Source: Clostridia bacterium
Lineage (GTDB): Bacteria; Bacillota; Clostridia; Peptostreptococcales; Acidaminobacteraceae
DNA: 64,000 nucleotides
Reading direction: 5' to 3'
NCBI GenBank assembly: GCA_016937975.1
Contig: JAFGVN010000052.1
Location: 1-64,000, forward strand
Position numbers and translations under genes: made by a program. Numbering within the stretch: position 1 is the stretch's first letter; each line of letters starts with the position of its first letter. This document shows, piece by piece, positions 54,112-63,324 of the stretch. A model generated the notes under the pieces. It did no database searches. It was not told where the DNA came from and was given only the letters and a program-made list of their open reading frames with translations.

Positions 54112-54137
54112 AAAACAAGTCTAAGACTTGTTTTTTC
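54110..54137 (+). terminator. Terminator after the selenoprotein gene
   Basis: A 12-base-pair stem (54110-54121 with 54125-54136), loop TAA. The stop codon starts the stem. Confidence 0.8.
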
Positions 54138-54196
54138 TATCATTAACATTAGAATGATATTATCAAATATAATCTCAAGTTATATGGAGGAATATA

Positions 54197-55078
54197 ATGG
54201 ATAGAAAATCCTATTTAAAGGGATTAATATATGGTGGTTCTGCATTTGTTCTATGGGGTTTGTTACCTTTGTATTGGAAATTAGTCAAAGCATTAACGCC
54301 ATATCAAGTCTTTTCCCATCGTGTTATGTGGTCCTTTGTCTTCATTATTGTTATTTTAAGGTTTAAAAATAGTTTGAAGACCTTTTTAAAGGCTGCGATT
54401 CGAATAGAGACATGGAAAGCAAATTTTCTTCCGGCACTTTTTATTTCAATCAACTGGTTGACTTACATATGGGCAGTAAATAATGATTTCGTTATAGAAG
54501 CGAGTTTAGGATATTATTTAAATCCATTGGTATTAACTTTGTTTGGAAGTTTATACTTTCATGAAAAATTGGACCGTTATCAGAAAATTGGTATAAGATT
54601 GGCATGCCTTGGCGTATTGATCAAAACTCTTTCGTATGGACAAGTACCTTACATAGCTTTAATTCTTGCCATTTCATTTGCTATTTATGGTTTGCTTAAA
54701 AAGAAATCCACCTATAGTTCTTTAATGGGATTAGGTTATGAGACTTTACTGGTCAGTATCCCTGCAATAATCTACTTAGTTTTTCAAGAAGGACAACATG
54801 AAGGTCTTATTGGTAATTTACCTGTGAGTTTTCTTTTGCTGATTTCTATCAGTGGTATTGTAACTGCATTACCATTATTGTTATATGCCGAAGGTACAAA
54901 AAGATTGCCTCTAACGGTTGTCGGTTTTCTGCAATACATTGCACCAACAATTTCATTGTTTTTAGGTATTGTTGTTTTTAAAGAACCCTTTGAAGTGAAT
55001 CAAATAGGACCTTTTATTCTTATATGGGTTGGTTTGATTTTCTTTACAGCTTCGCAGATTAAACTCTTAAAAAAATAG
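54197..55078 (+). CDS. rarD: RarD-type EamA transporter
   Basis: Membrane protein of 293 residues with ten helices. The RarD signature is clear: GGSAFVLWGLLPLYWK at the start, the FSHRVMWS segment, INWLTYIWAVN, ASLGYYLNPL and LQYIAPTISLFLGI. RarD proteins are annotated as chloramphenicol-sensitivity proteins; the natural substrate is unknown. Single gene with its own site GGAGG. Confidence 0.94.
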   Translation: MDRKSYLKGLIYGGSAFVLWGLLPLYWKLVKALTPYQVFSHRVMWSFVFIIVILRFKNSLKTFLKAAIRIETWKANFLPALFISINWLTYIWAVNNDFVIEASLGYYLNPLVLTLFGSLYFHEKLDRYQKIGIRLACLGVLIKTLSYGQVPYIALILAISFAIYGLLKKKSTYSSLMGLGYETLLVSIPAIIYLVFQEGQHEGLIGNLPVSFLLLISISGIVTALPLLLYAEGTKRLPLTVVGFLQYIAPTISLFLGIVVFKEPFEVNQIGPFILIWVGLIFFTASQIKLLKK

Positions 55079-55098
55079 GAAAGCGATTTCCTGAAACG

Positions 55099-55130
55099 GT
55101 TGAAAATACTGGCTTTGTTCAACTTTTTTT
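55099..55130 (+). terminator. Terminator after rarD
   Basis: GTTGAA (55099-55104) pairs with TTCAAC (55118-55123), 13-base loop, then seven T. Confidence 0.6.
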
Positions 55131-55179
55131 GTAAGGCTTATGAAAAAAATGCCTAGTTTGAATATTCAGACAATTTATA

Positions 55180-55208
55180 TTGACTTTCTTTTTAAACCTC
55201 TCTATAAT
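55180..55208 (+). promoter_or_regulatory. Strong promoter of the 47-codon gene
   Basis: TTGACT (55180-55185), 17-base spacer, perfect TATAAT (55203-55208). Confidence 0.78.
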
Positions 55209-55248
55209 TCATCTTAATACATTAATAATTTTGAGACGAGGTGATATT

Positions 55249-55392
55249 ATGGAAGGCATGAGAGGTAGAAAAAACAAGGAAAGAAAACTAACTCAACAAG
55301 ATTTTAGTATGAAAAATGGTAAATTTCTTGAGTCTGAGATTATTCATGATAAAACAATGAATTTCTTAGGGAATATTTTCAAAAATGACTAA
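55249..55392 (+). CDS. Small highly charged protein, 47 residues
   Basis: Not recognised. It has all signals of a real gene: a near-consensus promoter 41 bases upstream, the ribosome site GACGAGGTGAT, ATG 55249 and a terminator right after the stop. The start of the peptide is very basic (R-G-R-K-N-K-E-R-K), the rest is mixed with an amphipathic end (KTMNFLGNIFKND). There is no signal or membrane helix and no cysteine. The frame is open back to 55180 but that overlaps the promoter. Confidence 0.65.
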   Translation: MEGMRGRKNKERKLTQQDFSMKNGKFLESEIIHDKTMNFLGNIFKND

Positions 55393-55417
55393 ACCACGAT
55401 ACCTTGTGGTTTTTTTA
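55391..55417 (+). terminator. Terminator after the 47-codon gene
   Basis: AAACCAC (55391-55397) pairs with GTGGTTT (55406-55412), 8-base loop, T-run to 55416. The stem includes part of the stop. Confidence 0.75.
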
Positions 55418-55441
55418 TGTTTTCTTGGTGTACCCTTATAG

Positions 55442-55467
55442 AAAAAAGGCTCCGGTTTTCCGGAGCT
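55442..55467 (-). terminator. Terminator of the MMPL-TetR operon
   Basis: On the reverse strand GCTCCGG (55460-55466 complement) pairs around AAAA with CCGGAGC, followed by CTTTTTT (complement of 55442-55447). Confidence 0.82.
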
Positions 55468-55477
55468 ATTTTAATTT

Positions 55478-57475
55478 TTATCCACGTACTTTTTTTAAAA
55501 TGGTTGGTAATAAAGTTAAACTCATATAAACGGCAACAATCATTGAAACCCACATCAAAGATGAAATGTGTTGGTGAATACGTAAAGGAGATAACCATAG
55601 CGCTGTCATACCTAGAGATAATCCAAATGCATTTGCAATAATAGGACGAGATGTGTATTTGAATGCTTCCTCAATAGGTGCTTCATGATGGTTATCATTG
55701 AAGTGTTTATAAACTGACATGTAATGAATGGCATAATCTACACCAATACCTAAAGTAATACTAAAGATTGTACAGGTCATTAAATTAAGTGAAATACCAG
55801 TTAATCCTAAGAAGCCGTATAAAATAATAGAAGTCAGCATAATTGGCAATGCGGCAATCATCGTTAATTTAAAAGATTTCAACGTCATTAGCAACATGAT
55901 AAGGATTAAAACCAAAGTGGTTAATATACTTAAAATTTGACCTTTTACGATATTCTCATTTAATTCGCGCATTAAGAACTGAACTCCAGTGATGTGCCCA
56001 TTGGCATTCTCATTTGTAATGGTTTCTTCAATATGAGCAATCGTATCATTGTTTAAATCTTTTGGGAATACCATGAAGCGATAATAAAGTTGATCGTTCT
56101 TGATCTGAATAAAATCTTTTGCCAATGCCATTTGACTGAGATTAGGCTTACCATCAAAGGATATCATAGACAAAGGATTTGTCACTCTAGCCACATCATT
56201 AGAAGCTTCAAGTTTCATTAAAATAGTGTTTATTTCAGGGAGGTTCGTTGCAGCATCGCTTAAGTTAAAGTGACCTGTATAATAAACAGGTACAGCACCA
56301 CCGTTTACTTCTATTATTTTTTCAAAGTTCTTTTGTACAGGTGTATTTTCTTTAAAGAACAACAGTTGATTAAATTCAGTGTTAAGATTCGGAATAAAAG
56401 TAATTGCAAATATAATGAGAGCAATGGCAATTAAGATACTTTTAGTCCCCCATAAGGACTTGATCCACAAATTACTTGTATGAGATTCCTTATGCTTTAA
56501 AGTAATATTTCCAGTGAAAATGACTGGTAAAACATACCATGTCACGACACCAGCTAAGAAAACCCCAATGGATGCAAAAATAGCGAGATCCTGTATTGCA
56601 GAGGTTTGTATCATCAACAAGCCTAAAAAGCCTGCCACTGAAGTTGTCGTTGTGATGATCATTGGCATACCAACAATGGAAAGGGTATGAATGAGATTAT
56701 CCTTATGACTTAGATTATCTGCAAAGCCTTCTTCCAAATGTGTAATGAAATGAAGTCCATCAGCTGAACCGATTACAATTGCAAAGATAGGGGCTAAGAC
56801 AGTGATGATTGAGACTTCACCTCCAAACCAGCCGACTAGTCCCATTGTCCAAAGAGCAGCCAGACCTGCAGGCATAACTGATAATAACGCAGCCTTTTTT
56901 GAAGATAATTGCGATCTAAAAGTTAAAAGTATGAAGAATAATGCAAGGGGTGGTATTTTCAACAGGACACCAGTGATCATATGGACTATTTCGTATTGCA
57001 TGTATGCATCACCACTGAAATAGGTTTCAAGGTTTTCCTCATCCAATTGATCCATTAAACCTTCAAAGTCAAATTTACTGCCTGTATCTAAACGATAAAT
57101 GACATATTGATCTTCACCATACTTTAAAATTGGTGAGATTGTTGAAACCTCATCAATATTATTTTGTGACATCATTTCCAATAAGTTTGTAGGAGAAACA
57201 TAGGTAGTAAATTGATCTAGAATTTCATTTACCATAGGAATAATCTCATCAAGATTGTCTGCTTTGACCATTAATAGTGTTTGCTGACTGCTACCGAATA
57301 TTTCATCCATTTCATTCAGTTCATCTTGGTAAATTGAATCATTCATTTTAAAGATATCAAAATCTGCATTGATTTTGATTTGGAAAATGCCTATCAATGC
57401 TGTAATATTCAAAATGACTAAGAGGGCAATTAATTTTTTCCGGTTTTTAATAATAAATTCAATGTAATTTTTCAT
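55478..57475 (-). CDS. MMPL/RND family exporter
   Basis: Membrane exporter of 665 residues with two repeats, each of a membrane helix, an outside loop of about 150 residues and a bundle of five helices, giving twelve helices. The motif GSADGLHFITHLEEGFADN in repeat one and GIGVDYAIHYMSVYKHFND in repeat two are the RND signature with its acidic residue. It lies after the tetR gene and overlaps it by 17 bases. Substrates may be lipids or hydrophobic drugs. Confidence 0.93.
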   Translation of the reverse strand: MKNYIEFIIKNRKKLIALLVILNITALIGIFQIKINADFDIFKMNDSIYQDELNEMDEIFGSSQQTLLMVKADNLDEIIPMVNEILDQFTTYVSPTNLLEMMSQNNIDEVSTISPILKYGEDQYVIYRLDTGSKFDFEGLMDQLDEENLETYFSGDAYMQYEIVHMITGVLLKIPPLALFFILLTFRSQLSSKKAALLSVMPAGLAALWTMGLVGWFGGEVSIITVLAPIFAIVIGSADGLHFITHLEEGFADNLSHKDNLIHTLSIVGMPMIITTTTSVAGFLGLLMIQTSAIQDLAIFASIGVFLAGVVTWYVLPVIFTGNITLKHKESHTSNLWIKSLWGTKSILIAIALIIFAITFIPNLNTEFNQLLFFKENTPVQKNFEKIIEVNGGAVPVYYTGHFNLSDAATNLPEINTILMKLEASNDVARVTNPLSMISFDGKPNLSQMALAKDFIQIKNDQLYYRFMVFPKDLNNDTIAHIEETITNENANGHITGVQFLMRELNENIVKGQILSILTTLVLILIMLLMTLKSFKLTMIAALPIMLTSIILYGFLGLTGISLNLMTCTIFSITLGIGVDYAIHYMSVYKHFNDNHHEAPIEEAFKYTSRPIIANAFGLSLGMTALWLSPLRIHQHISSLMWVSMIVAVYMSLTLLPTILKKVRG

Positions 57476-58046
57476 AACGAACTCCTTTTAAGATTAAATC
57501 CAATTTTTCAAATATAAAATCCTCTTCATTTGGCATTTTGAAAATACTCTTCTGTAATAATAAATCTGAAAATAGGCTAAGAATCATTTTTTCACATGTT
57601 TCTTGGGTCTTCTGATCCAAGTGGTTTTCCAAATACCAATCGGTAACGACTTTGTGGATAATTGGTATTATTTTTTCCTTTAGGATCAGTAATACCTCTT
57701 TCATGACACGTTGATCAAATTGCATTTGCCGCAAGATAATGGTGATTGGCATATAATGCCTCTTTAAGAAATCTATTCGATTATTAATAAATACCTTTAA
57801 TTTTTCTTCTGCTGGTGCAATGTCATTCATGAGATAGTCAATTAAAGACTGACTTTCAGCTTTGAAACTTACTATTGTTTCTTTTAGAACTGCAAATAAT
57901 AGATTTTCCTTGTTTTTATAATGTTTGAAGACTAACGCTTCAGAAACTCCTGCATCTTCAGCTATGCTTTTGGTTTTAGTTTGATCATAGCCGTTTTCAA
58001 AGAATAATTTTTTTGCAGAAAGAAGTATTCTTTCTTTATTATCCAT
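57459..58046 (-). CDS. TetR family transcriptional repressor
   Basis: Regulator of 195 residues. The N-terminal TetR helix-turn-helix is clear: ERILLSAKKLFFENGYDQTK, then SIAEDAGVSEALVFKHYKNKENLLFAV. The C-terminal ligand domain is unspecific. The gene precedes and overlaps the MMPL exporter and is itself preceded by a palindrome, so it most likely represses its own operon until a ligand binds. Confidence 0.94.
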   Translation of the reverse strand: MDNKERILLSAKKLFFENGYDQTKTKSIAEDAGVSEALVFKHYKNKENLLFAVLKETIVSFKAESQSLIDYLMNDIAPAEEKLKVFINNRIDFLKRHYMPITIILRQMQFDQRVMKEVLLILKEKIIPIIHKVVTDWYLENHLDQKTQETCEKMILSLFSDLLLQKSIFKMPNEEDFIFEKLDLILKGVRYEKLH

Positions 58047-58059
58047 AACACCTCCTAGG

Positions 58060-58077
58060 TGAGTGAGTACTTACTCA
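58060..58077 (-). promoter_or_regulatory. Palindromic operator of the TetR-MMPL operon
   Basis: TGAGTGAGT (58060-58068) and ACTTACTCA (58069-58077) form an 18-base palindrome with one mismatched pair. It lies four bases upstream of the ribosome site (AGGAGG on the reverse strand, 58051-58056). Sequences of this TGAGTnnnnACTCA kind are typical TetR operators. Confidence 0.7.
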
Positions 58078-58187
58078 TAGCATAGCAGAGATAAAAAATT
58101 TATTCAATAGGACTATAAAATTATTTTACCTAAATTTAACCTCGATAACCGCGTCATATAGGTTAGAATAAGGGTAAGGAGGAAAGT

Positions 58188-59021
58188 ATGGTTTTTAATT
58201 TATTTCACCCCAATGAAGATCTAAAAGGCAATCAGAAAGAAAATATTTTTATCGTTACTTCAGACGAAGGTTCATATATTGGTAGTGGTTATGTTTATCC
58301 TAAGTTAACACCAGTGATTACACCTAGTCATCCTTTAAATATTTTCATGGAAATGCATATAGATGAAGAATTAATGGAAGAGGCTATAGGATTAAGATTA
58401 TTTCATGCCTTAGAAAAAAGAGCGATGACTATATCTCAAATACAAACAAAGCCTTGTTTGTTGTATTATGGTTCAGATAACCCGAATCATCCAATGTTGA
58501 GTTTCTTAAAAAAACATAGTTATGGAGCCTGTTCTGAAACTTATTTAATGTTGAAATCAATACCAGTAATGTACTATGACTTAAAATCTAAATATGATTT
58601 TATTTTGTCAGATCATGTAAATGATGATCAAAAGGAAATGATTATGAGTTATCATAATCATTTGTTTATCAATCCCTTAAGCGACGATGATTTCAAGCAT
58701 TTCAGTTCTAAGGATCAATTTAGGAATTTAACCGTTTATGATAAACATGAGTTAATTGGTAATATGATGCTTTATGTAGTAGAGGATCATGGTATATCTG
58801 TGGGCAAGATTGAAAATCTTTTTATCACACCTAAATATCAAAGGATGGGTGTTGGAGAATTGTGTTTAAAGGCTGCTTATAACTTTTTCAACAGTCGCTT
58901 TATCCCAAAAGTATCATTGGAAGTTTGGTCTGAGAATGAAAATGCACTGTCATTTTATAAGAAACATGGATTTGAAATTATTAAATCAACAGAATTTTAC
59001 AATGGGAAATTCTTGAAGTAA
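58188..59021 (+). CDS. GNAT family N-acetyltransferase
   Basis: Protein of 277 residues with a C-terminal GNAT domain: acetyl-CoA loop K-Y-Q-R-M-G-V-G-E-L at about residue 222 and the terminal EVWSENENALSFYKKHGFE motif. The N-terminal half (to about 130) looks like a degenerate second GNAT copy (LRLFHALEKRAM ... MLSFLKKHSYG), giving a tandem form. The substrate is unknown. Confidence 0.88.
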   Translation: MVFNLFHPNEDLKGNQKENIFIVTSDEGSYIGSGYVYPKLTPVITPSHPLNIFMEMHIDEELMEEAIGLRLFHALEKRAMTISQIQTKPCLLYYGSDNPNHPMLSFLKKHSYGACSETYLMLKSIPVMYYDLKSKYDFILSDHVNDDQKEMIMSYHNHLFINPLSDDDFKHFSSKDQFRNLTVYDKHELIGNMMLYVVEDHGISVGKIENLFITPKYQRMGVGELCLKAAYNFFNSRFIPKVSLEVWSENENALSFYKKHGFEIIKSTEFYNGKFLK

Positions 59022-59047
59022 TTTATTAAGGAACTTTAATGTAAACT

Positions 59048-59092
59048 AAATCGTCCTTATTGAGTTTATAACGATAATAGGGGCGATTTTTA
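59048..59092 (+). terminator. Terminator after the GNAT gene
   Basis: A 13-base-pair stem (59048-59060 with 59077-59089, two GT pairs), long loop, T-run. Confidence 0.65.
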
Positions 59093-59389
59093 CGTTCTAG
59101 GCAATTTGTTGATATTAAGAAATATTAATAAAAATATTAATATTTTGACGATAAAATTTTTTCGTTATTTTTGGAATTGTCTAACTATTAACAAAGTTGT
59201 TACAAAAACTTATAACATCTTACAATTTACTGATTTCAACGTGTTAAACGTTTTCTGTGTCTTTTATGTGTTCAAAAGTGTTAACACCTCTTTACAATAA
59301 AAAAATATTATTATAAGCTATATCTGCAGGAAAAATTTACTGCAAAAACCTGGAATTTCTAGGAGATAATTAAATTGGGAGGAAGACAC
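59093..59389. other. Leader region of the first peptide-binding lipoprotein gene
   Basis: 297 AT-rich bases without a gene. Two operator-like repeats are present: AACGTGTTAAACGTT (59238-59252) and the perfect palindrome GTGTTAACAC (59278-59287). TACAAT lies nine bases after the second and may be a -10 box. The ribosome site GGGAGGA is at the right edge. Confidence 0.45.
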
Positions 59390-61372
59390 ATGAAGAAAAT
59401 TTTAACGCTATTATTAGTATTCGCTATGATTTTCTCTTTAGTAGCTTGTGGTAACAACAACACTGACAATACTGCTACTAACGGAAATACTGTAGTAAAC
59501 ACAACTGATGGCACTACAAACACTGGTGACAATGGATCAAACACTGATACAGAAGAACCACAAGGTCCAAAAGTATTGAACTTGTTAGAATCATCTAACA
59601 TTACTTCATTAACGACTTGGCAAGCAACTGATAACGTATCATTTAACATCTTAGGTAACATCAATGCTGGTTTATACACACTTGGAGAAGGTGGCGTTCC
59701 AGTAGGTGATATGGCTGAAAATGTTGAAATTTCTGCTGATGGTTTAACTTACACATTTACTTTAAGAGATGCTGTATGGTCTACTGTTGATGGTGAAGTT
59801 TATGCACCTGTAACTGCAAACGACTTCGTTTTCGCTTGGAAAAAATTATTAGATCCAGCTGAAGCATCACAATATGCTTTCATGATTGAAACTGCAGCAA
59901 TCAAAAACGGTAAAGAATCAGTTAAATTAAACGAAGAATTAATTGGTTATGAAGCTGACAAAGAAAACATCCAAACTATGGACGTTTCTGCTTATGAAGA
60001 TACTGATGAAAAAACAGCTAAACAACAATATGATGAAGCAATAGCTGCATTAGAACAAAAAATCGCTGATAAAGAAGCTGACTTAACTGAAAGATTTGGT
60101 TCTGTTGATGGCGCATATGAAGAAATTGCTAGATTAATTGATAACTTAGCAATCACTGCTGTAGATGATAAAACATTAGTAATTGAATTATCTAATCCAG
60201 TTCCTTATTTTATCGACTTAATGGCATTCCCTTCATTCTTCCCAGCAAACGAAGCTTTCTATAATGAAGTAGGTGATGCTTATGCTAAATCAAACGATAC
60301 TTTCTTATACAATGGTCCATTCCTATTTACTGAGTGGAAATTATCTGAAAGACATTATTTAACAAAAAATGCTAACTACTGGGATGCTGAAAATGTTCAA
60401 TTAGATGCTATAGACTTCAGAGTTATCGAAGGTGTATCTAATGATACAGCTGTACAAATGTACTTAGACAGCCAAATTGCTTCAACTGGTTTATCTGGAG
60501 AAAACGTTGAGAAATACGGTAACAGACCAGATATGGTTCCATTAGAAGACGTTACATTATTCTACCTTGAAATTAACCAAGGTAAAGGTGAAATGACTAC
60601 TACTAAGCAATTATTGTCTGACGTAAGAGCTAGACAAGCTATTAACATGGCTATTGACAAATCATACATCACAGATGTAATCTATGCTAACGGTTCTTTA
60701 CCAGCGGATTACTTTGTACCAAAAGGATTTGTTGGTTCAGCAAACCATGACAACAAAGACTTTAGACAAGTTGCTGAAGATATGTTCGGTGGTGGCGAAG
60801 GTTACAACCACTATGATCCAGCGAAAGCTCAAGAGCTTTGGACTGCTGCAATGGCAGATCTAGGCGTTGATTCAGCTGAGTTCGAACTTTTAATTTTCCA
60901 AGGTGATACTGCTGCTCAAGTTGGTACTCACATCCAAAACGAATTAGAGAAGAACTTACCTGGCGTTACTGTAATCGTTCAAGCTTTACCATTCTCTGAA
61001 AAGCTTAAGAGATCTGACGAAGGTACTTATACATTAAACTGGGGTGGTTGGGGTCCTGACTATCCAGATGCAATGACTTGGATGGATATGTGGGTATCTG
61101 GTGGTGGCCATAACTCTACAGGTTATGCTGACGCTGATTACGATGCAGTTATCAATGCAACTAAATCTGGTGATTTAACTTCTCCAGAAAAAGCTAAAGA
61201 AAGATTTGAAGCTTTAGTTACATTAGAGAAAAAATTATTAGAGGAAGATCAAGTATTAGTTCCTTTATACCAAAGATCAGGTATCGGTTTAAGAGATCCT
61301 AGAATCCAAAACTGGTTCAGACAATCATTTGGTCCAGACTTACTTTACAAGTGGGTTGACTTAGCAAACTAA
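59390..61372 (+). CDS. OppA-type peptide-binding lipoprotein (SBP_bac_5)
   Basis: Solute-binding lipoprotein of an oligopeptide ABC transporter, 660 residues. Signal peptide with lipobox L-V-A-C, lipidated C20, then a Thr/Asn-rich linker. The SBP_bac_5 domain shows SADGLTYTFTLRDAVWS and ANDFVFAWKKLLDP. A charged helical insert at about 200-250 (TDEKTAKQQYDEAIAALEQK) is longer than in OppA. No permease or ATPase genes are adjacent; those may lie elsewhere or beyond the window. ATG 59390 is preferred to TTG 59375. Confidence 0.93.
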   Translation: MKKILTLLLVFAMIFSLVACGNNNTDNTATNGNTVVNTTDGTTNTGDNGSNTDTEEPQGPKVLNLLESSNITSLTTWQATDNVSFNILGNINAGLYTLGEGGVPVGDMAENVEISADGLTYTFTLRDAVWSTVDGEVYAPVTANDFVFAWKKLLDPAEASQYAFMIETAAIKNGKESVKLNEELIGYEADKENIQTMDVSAYEDTDEKTAKQQYDEAIAALEQKIADKEADLTERFGSVDGAYEEIARLIDNLAITAVDDKTLVIELSNPVPYFIDLMAFPSFFPANEAFYNEVGDAYAKSNDTFLYNGPFLFTEWKLSERHYLTKNANYWDAENVQLDAIDFRVIEGVSNDTAVQMYLDSQIASTGLSGENVEKYGNRPDMVPLEDVTLFYLEINQGKGEMTTTKQLLSDVRARQAINMAIDKSYITDVIYANGSLPADYFVPKGFVGSANHDNKDFRQVAEDMFGGGEGYNHYDPAKAQELWTAAMADLGVDSAEFELLIFQGDTAAQVGTHIQNELEKNLPGVTVIVQALPFSEKLKRSDEGTYTLNWGGWGPDYPDAMTWMDMWVSGGGHNSTGYADADYDAVINATKSGDLTSPEKAKERFEALVTLEKKLLEEDQVLVPLYQRSGIGLRDPRIQNWFRQSFGPDLLYKWVDLAN

Positions 61373-61383
61373 TTTACTTTAAG

Positions 61384-61411
61384 GAGCTTATCGAAAGATA
61401 AGCTCTTTTTA
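61384..61411 (+). terminator. Terminator after the first peptide-binding gene
   Basis: GAGCTTATC (61384-61392), loop GAAA, GATAAGCTC (61397-61405), then T-run. Confidence 0.85.
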
Positions 61412-61497
61412 TATTTAACTTTAGTCAAATTATAATAAAACAGCTTTATTCATAATGGTATTGACATGTGATATACTGACAATGAGGTGGTGATGAA

Positions 61498-62991
61498 ATG
61501 TATTTAGTAACGCCAGAGCAAATGAAGAGGATAGAAGCATATTGTTTTCATACACTTATGATTCCAAGTTTACTTTTAATGGAACAAGCAGGAAGTCAGG
61601 TTGCAGAATATGTTGTAAGGCACTTTAAAATGGAAAACCATGTTTTGGTTCTTTGTGGTAAAGGAAACAATGGTGGAGATGGCTTTGTCATTGCTAGAAA
61701 ACTAATAGACTATGGTTATAAGGTTGAGGTCATTCTCCTTGGGAAAAAAGAAGTTTTAAAAGGTGATGCAGCAACATGTTGTCGATATTTGGAACATTTT
61801 ATCAAAATACATGAAATACTGGATTATGATGACTATATAAAAGTTAAGTCAAAAAAAAATTATCATCTGATTATTGATAGCCTTTTGGGTACAGGTCTAA
61901 ATAAACCGATAGATGGATTAATGAAGAACATTATAGAAGACCTAAATACATATGATGCATATAAAATCAGTGTTGATATAGCTACCGGGGTATCAGGATT
62001 AACCGGTGAAATTATGAGTAGTTGCTTAGATTCAGATCTCACTATTGCTTTTGGGAGTTATAAGAGAGGACATATTCTTTATCCAGGAAAGTCAAGATCA
62101 AAGCTTATCATTGTTAAACCAATTGGTATACCTGAAGAGGCTTTTCAATCCAATGATAAAGATTATGTAATTAACAAAACCTTAATTCAAAAGATGGAGA
62201 GAAAAAGAAGAACTGATGGACACAAGGGTAGCTTTGGCAAAGGGTTATTAATCGCGGGTTCTCCCGGTATGGAAGGAGCGTTAATCTTAGCAAGTCAAGG
62301 GGCTTTGAAATCTGGTTTAGGCTTATTGTATGCTTTGACAGCTCCTGCAATTAATACGGTCTTCAAAGTAAAAGTACCTGAAGCAGTTTCTCTTTTATAT
62401 TCAAGTGATTTTTTTTCTGAACAAACTACACTTATAGAAAGTATTGCAGAGTATAAAAGTGTACTGATTGGTCCAGGTTTAGGGGAAAATAATAGAACGA
62501 AACAATATTTGGATTATTTTTTAGCTCAATCATTGCCAGTGGTTATTGATGCAGATGGGCTTAATGTTTTAGCAAAGCATATGAACCTTTTAGAGCATAA
62601 GAAATGTGAAGTCGTTATGACACCTCATTTAGGAGAAATGAGTCGTTTGACCGGCTTGAAAATTGAAAGTATTCAAAAAGATTTGATTGAAGTAGCAAGA
62701 CATTATGCCCAAATCTGGAAGGTTGTCCTGGTTTTAAAGTCTGCTACGACAATAGTTGCCAGTCCAGAAGGACAGGTCTATGGGAATCTTTTTGGAAATT
62801 CTGGCATGGCTACAGCTGGATCTGGTGATGTTTTGGCTGGTATTATTATGGGATTGCAAGCTCAAGGATATTCAGGGTTAGAATCTTCTTTAATGGGTGT
62901 TTATAAGCACAGTAAAGCTGGAGATGCTGCTGCAAAAGAAAAGGGTGAAGCGGCTATGCTTGCTTCCGATTTATTAAACTACTTATTGTAA
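61498..62991 (+). CDS. nnr: Bifunctional NAD(P)H-hydrate epimerase / ADP-dependent dehydratase
   Basis: Repair enzyme of 497 residues that restores NAD(P)H from its hydrated form. The N-terminal YjeF domain (1-215) epimerises the hydrate, with GKGNNGGDGFVIARKL and DSLLGTGL. The C-terminal kinase-like domain (225-497) dehydrates it with ADP, with GSFGKGLLIAGSPGMEGA, VIDADGLNVLAKH and TAGSGDVLAGII. Both domains look intact. It lies between the two peptide-binding genes as its own unit. Confidence 0.96.
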   Translation: MYLVTPEQMKRIEAYCFHTLMIPSLLLMEQAGSQVAEYVVRHFKMENHVLVLCGKGNNGGDGFVIARKLIDYGYKVEVILLGKKEVLKGDAATCCRYLEHFIKIHEILDYDDYIKVKSKKNYHLIIDSLLGTGLNKPIDGLMKNIIEDLNTYDAYKISVDIATGVSGLTGEIMSSCLDSDLTIAFGSYKRGHILYPGKSRSKLIIVKPIGIPEEAFQSNDKDYVINKTLIQKMERKRRTDGHKGSFGKGLLIAGSPGMEGALILASQGALKSGLGLLYALTAPAINTVFKVKVPEAVSLLYSSDFFSEQTTLIESIAEYKSVLIGPGLGENNRTKQYLDYFLAQSLPVVIDADGLNVLAKHMNLLEHKKCEVVMTPHLGEMSRLTGLKIESIQKDLIEVARHYAQIWKVVLVLKSATTIVASPEGQVYGNLFGNSGMATAGSGDVLAGIIMGLQAQGYSGLESSLMGVYKHSKAGDAAAKEKGEAAMLASDLLNYLL

Positions 62992-63025
62992 TCAAAACTA
63001 TATGGAATAGTTTTGATTTTTTTTT
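62990..63025 (+). terminator. Terminator after nnr
   Basis: AATCAAAACTAT (62990-63001) pairs perfectly with ATAGTTTTGATT (63007-63018), loop of 5, then a T-run. The stem includes the stop codon end. Confidence 0.85.
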
Positions 63026-63324
63026 GAAGAATGATTGCAGTTTAATTGTTAACAAATATAAAGTAAATTTCATAAAAAAAAGAAGAGTTTATTAAGAGAA
63101 ATTCATAGTATTCTTTTTGGGGAAATGTTACAAAAATGTGATAAAACCTGTATTTAAGTGCTTTCAACAGTTTTCAGAATATTCCGAAAATAAAGAAAAA
63201 CAAATTTCAATTAGATACTTTACAGATGAAAATTAAAGTTCTATCCTTAAAGTGAATAAACGTTTATTGCAAGTTTTGTTAAGAAGCGCTTCATTTTCAA
63301 ACTATTCAGGAGGGGATTAGTTTT
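63026..63324. other. Leader region of the second peptide-binding lipoprotein gene
   Basis: 299 AT-rich bases without a gene. It shares GTTACAAAAA with the leader of the first paralogue, and has TTGTTAACAAA near 63048, a short palindrome. The ribosome site AGGAGGGG is at 63309-63316. No clear promoter could be picked. Confidence 0.4.

Noticed and set aside
59106..59300. A 64-codon forward frame before the first peptide-binding gene
   Set aside because: No ribosome site and low-complexity Asn/Ile-rich product; it covers the operator-like repeats.
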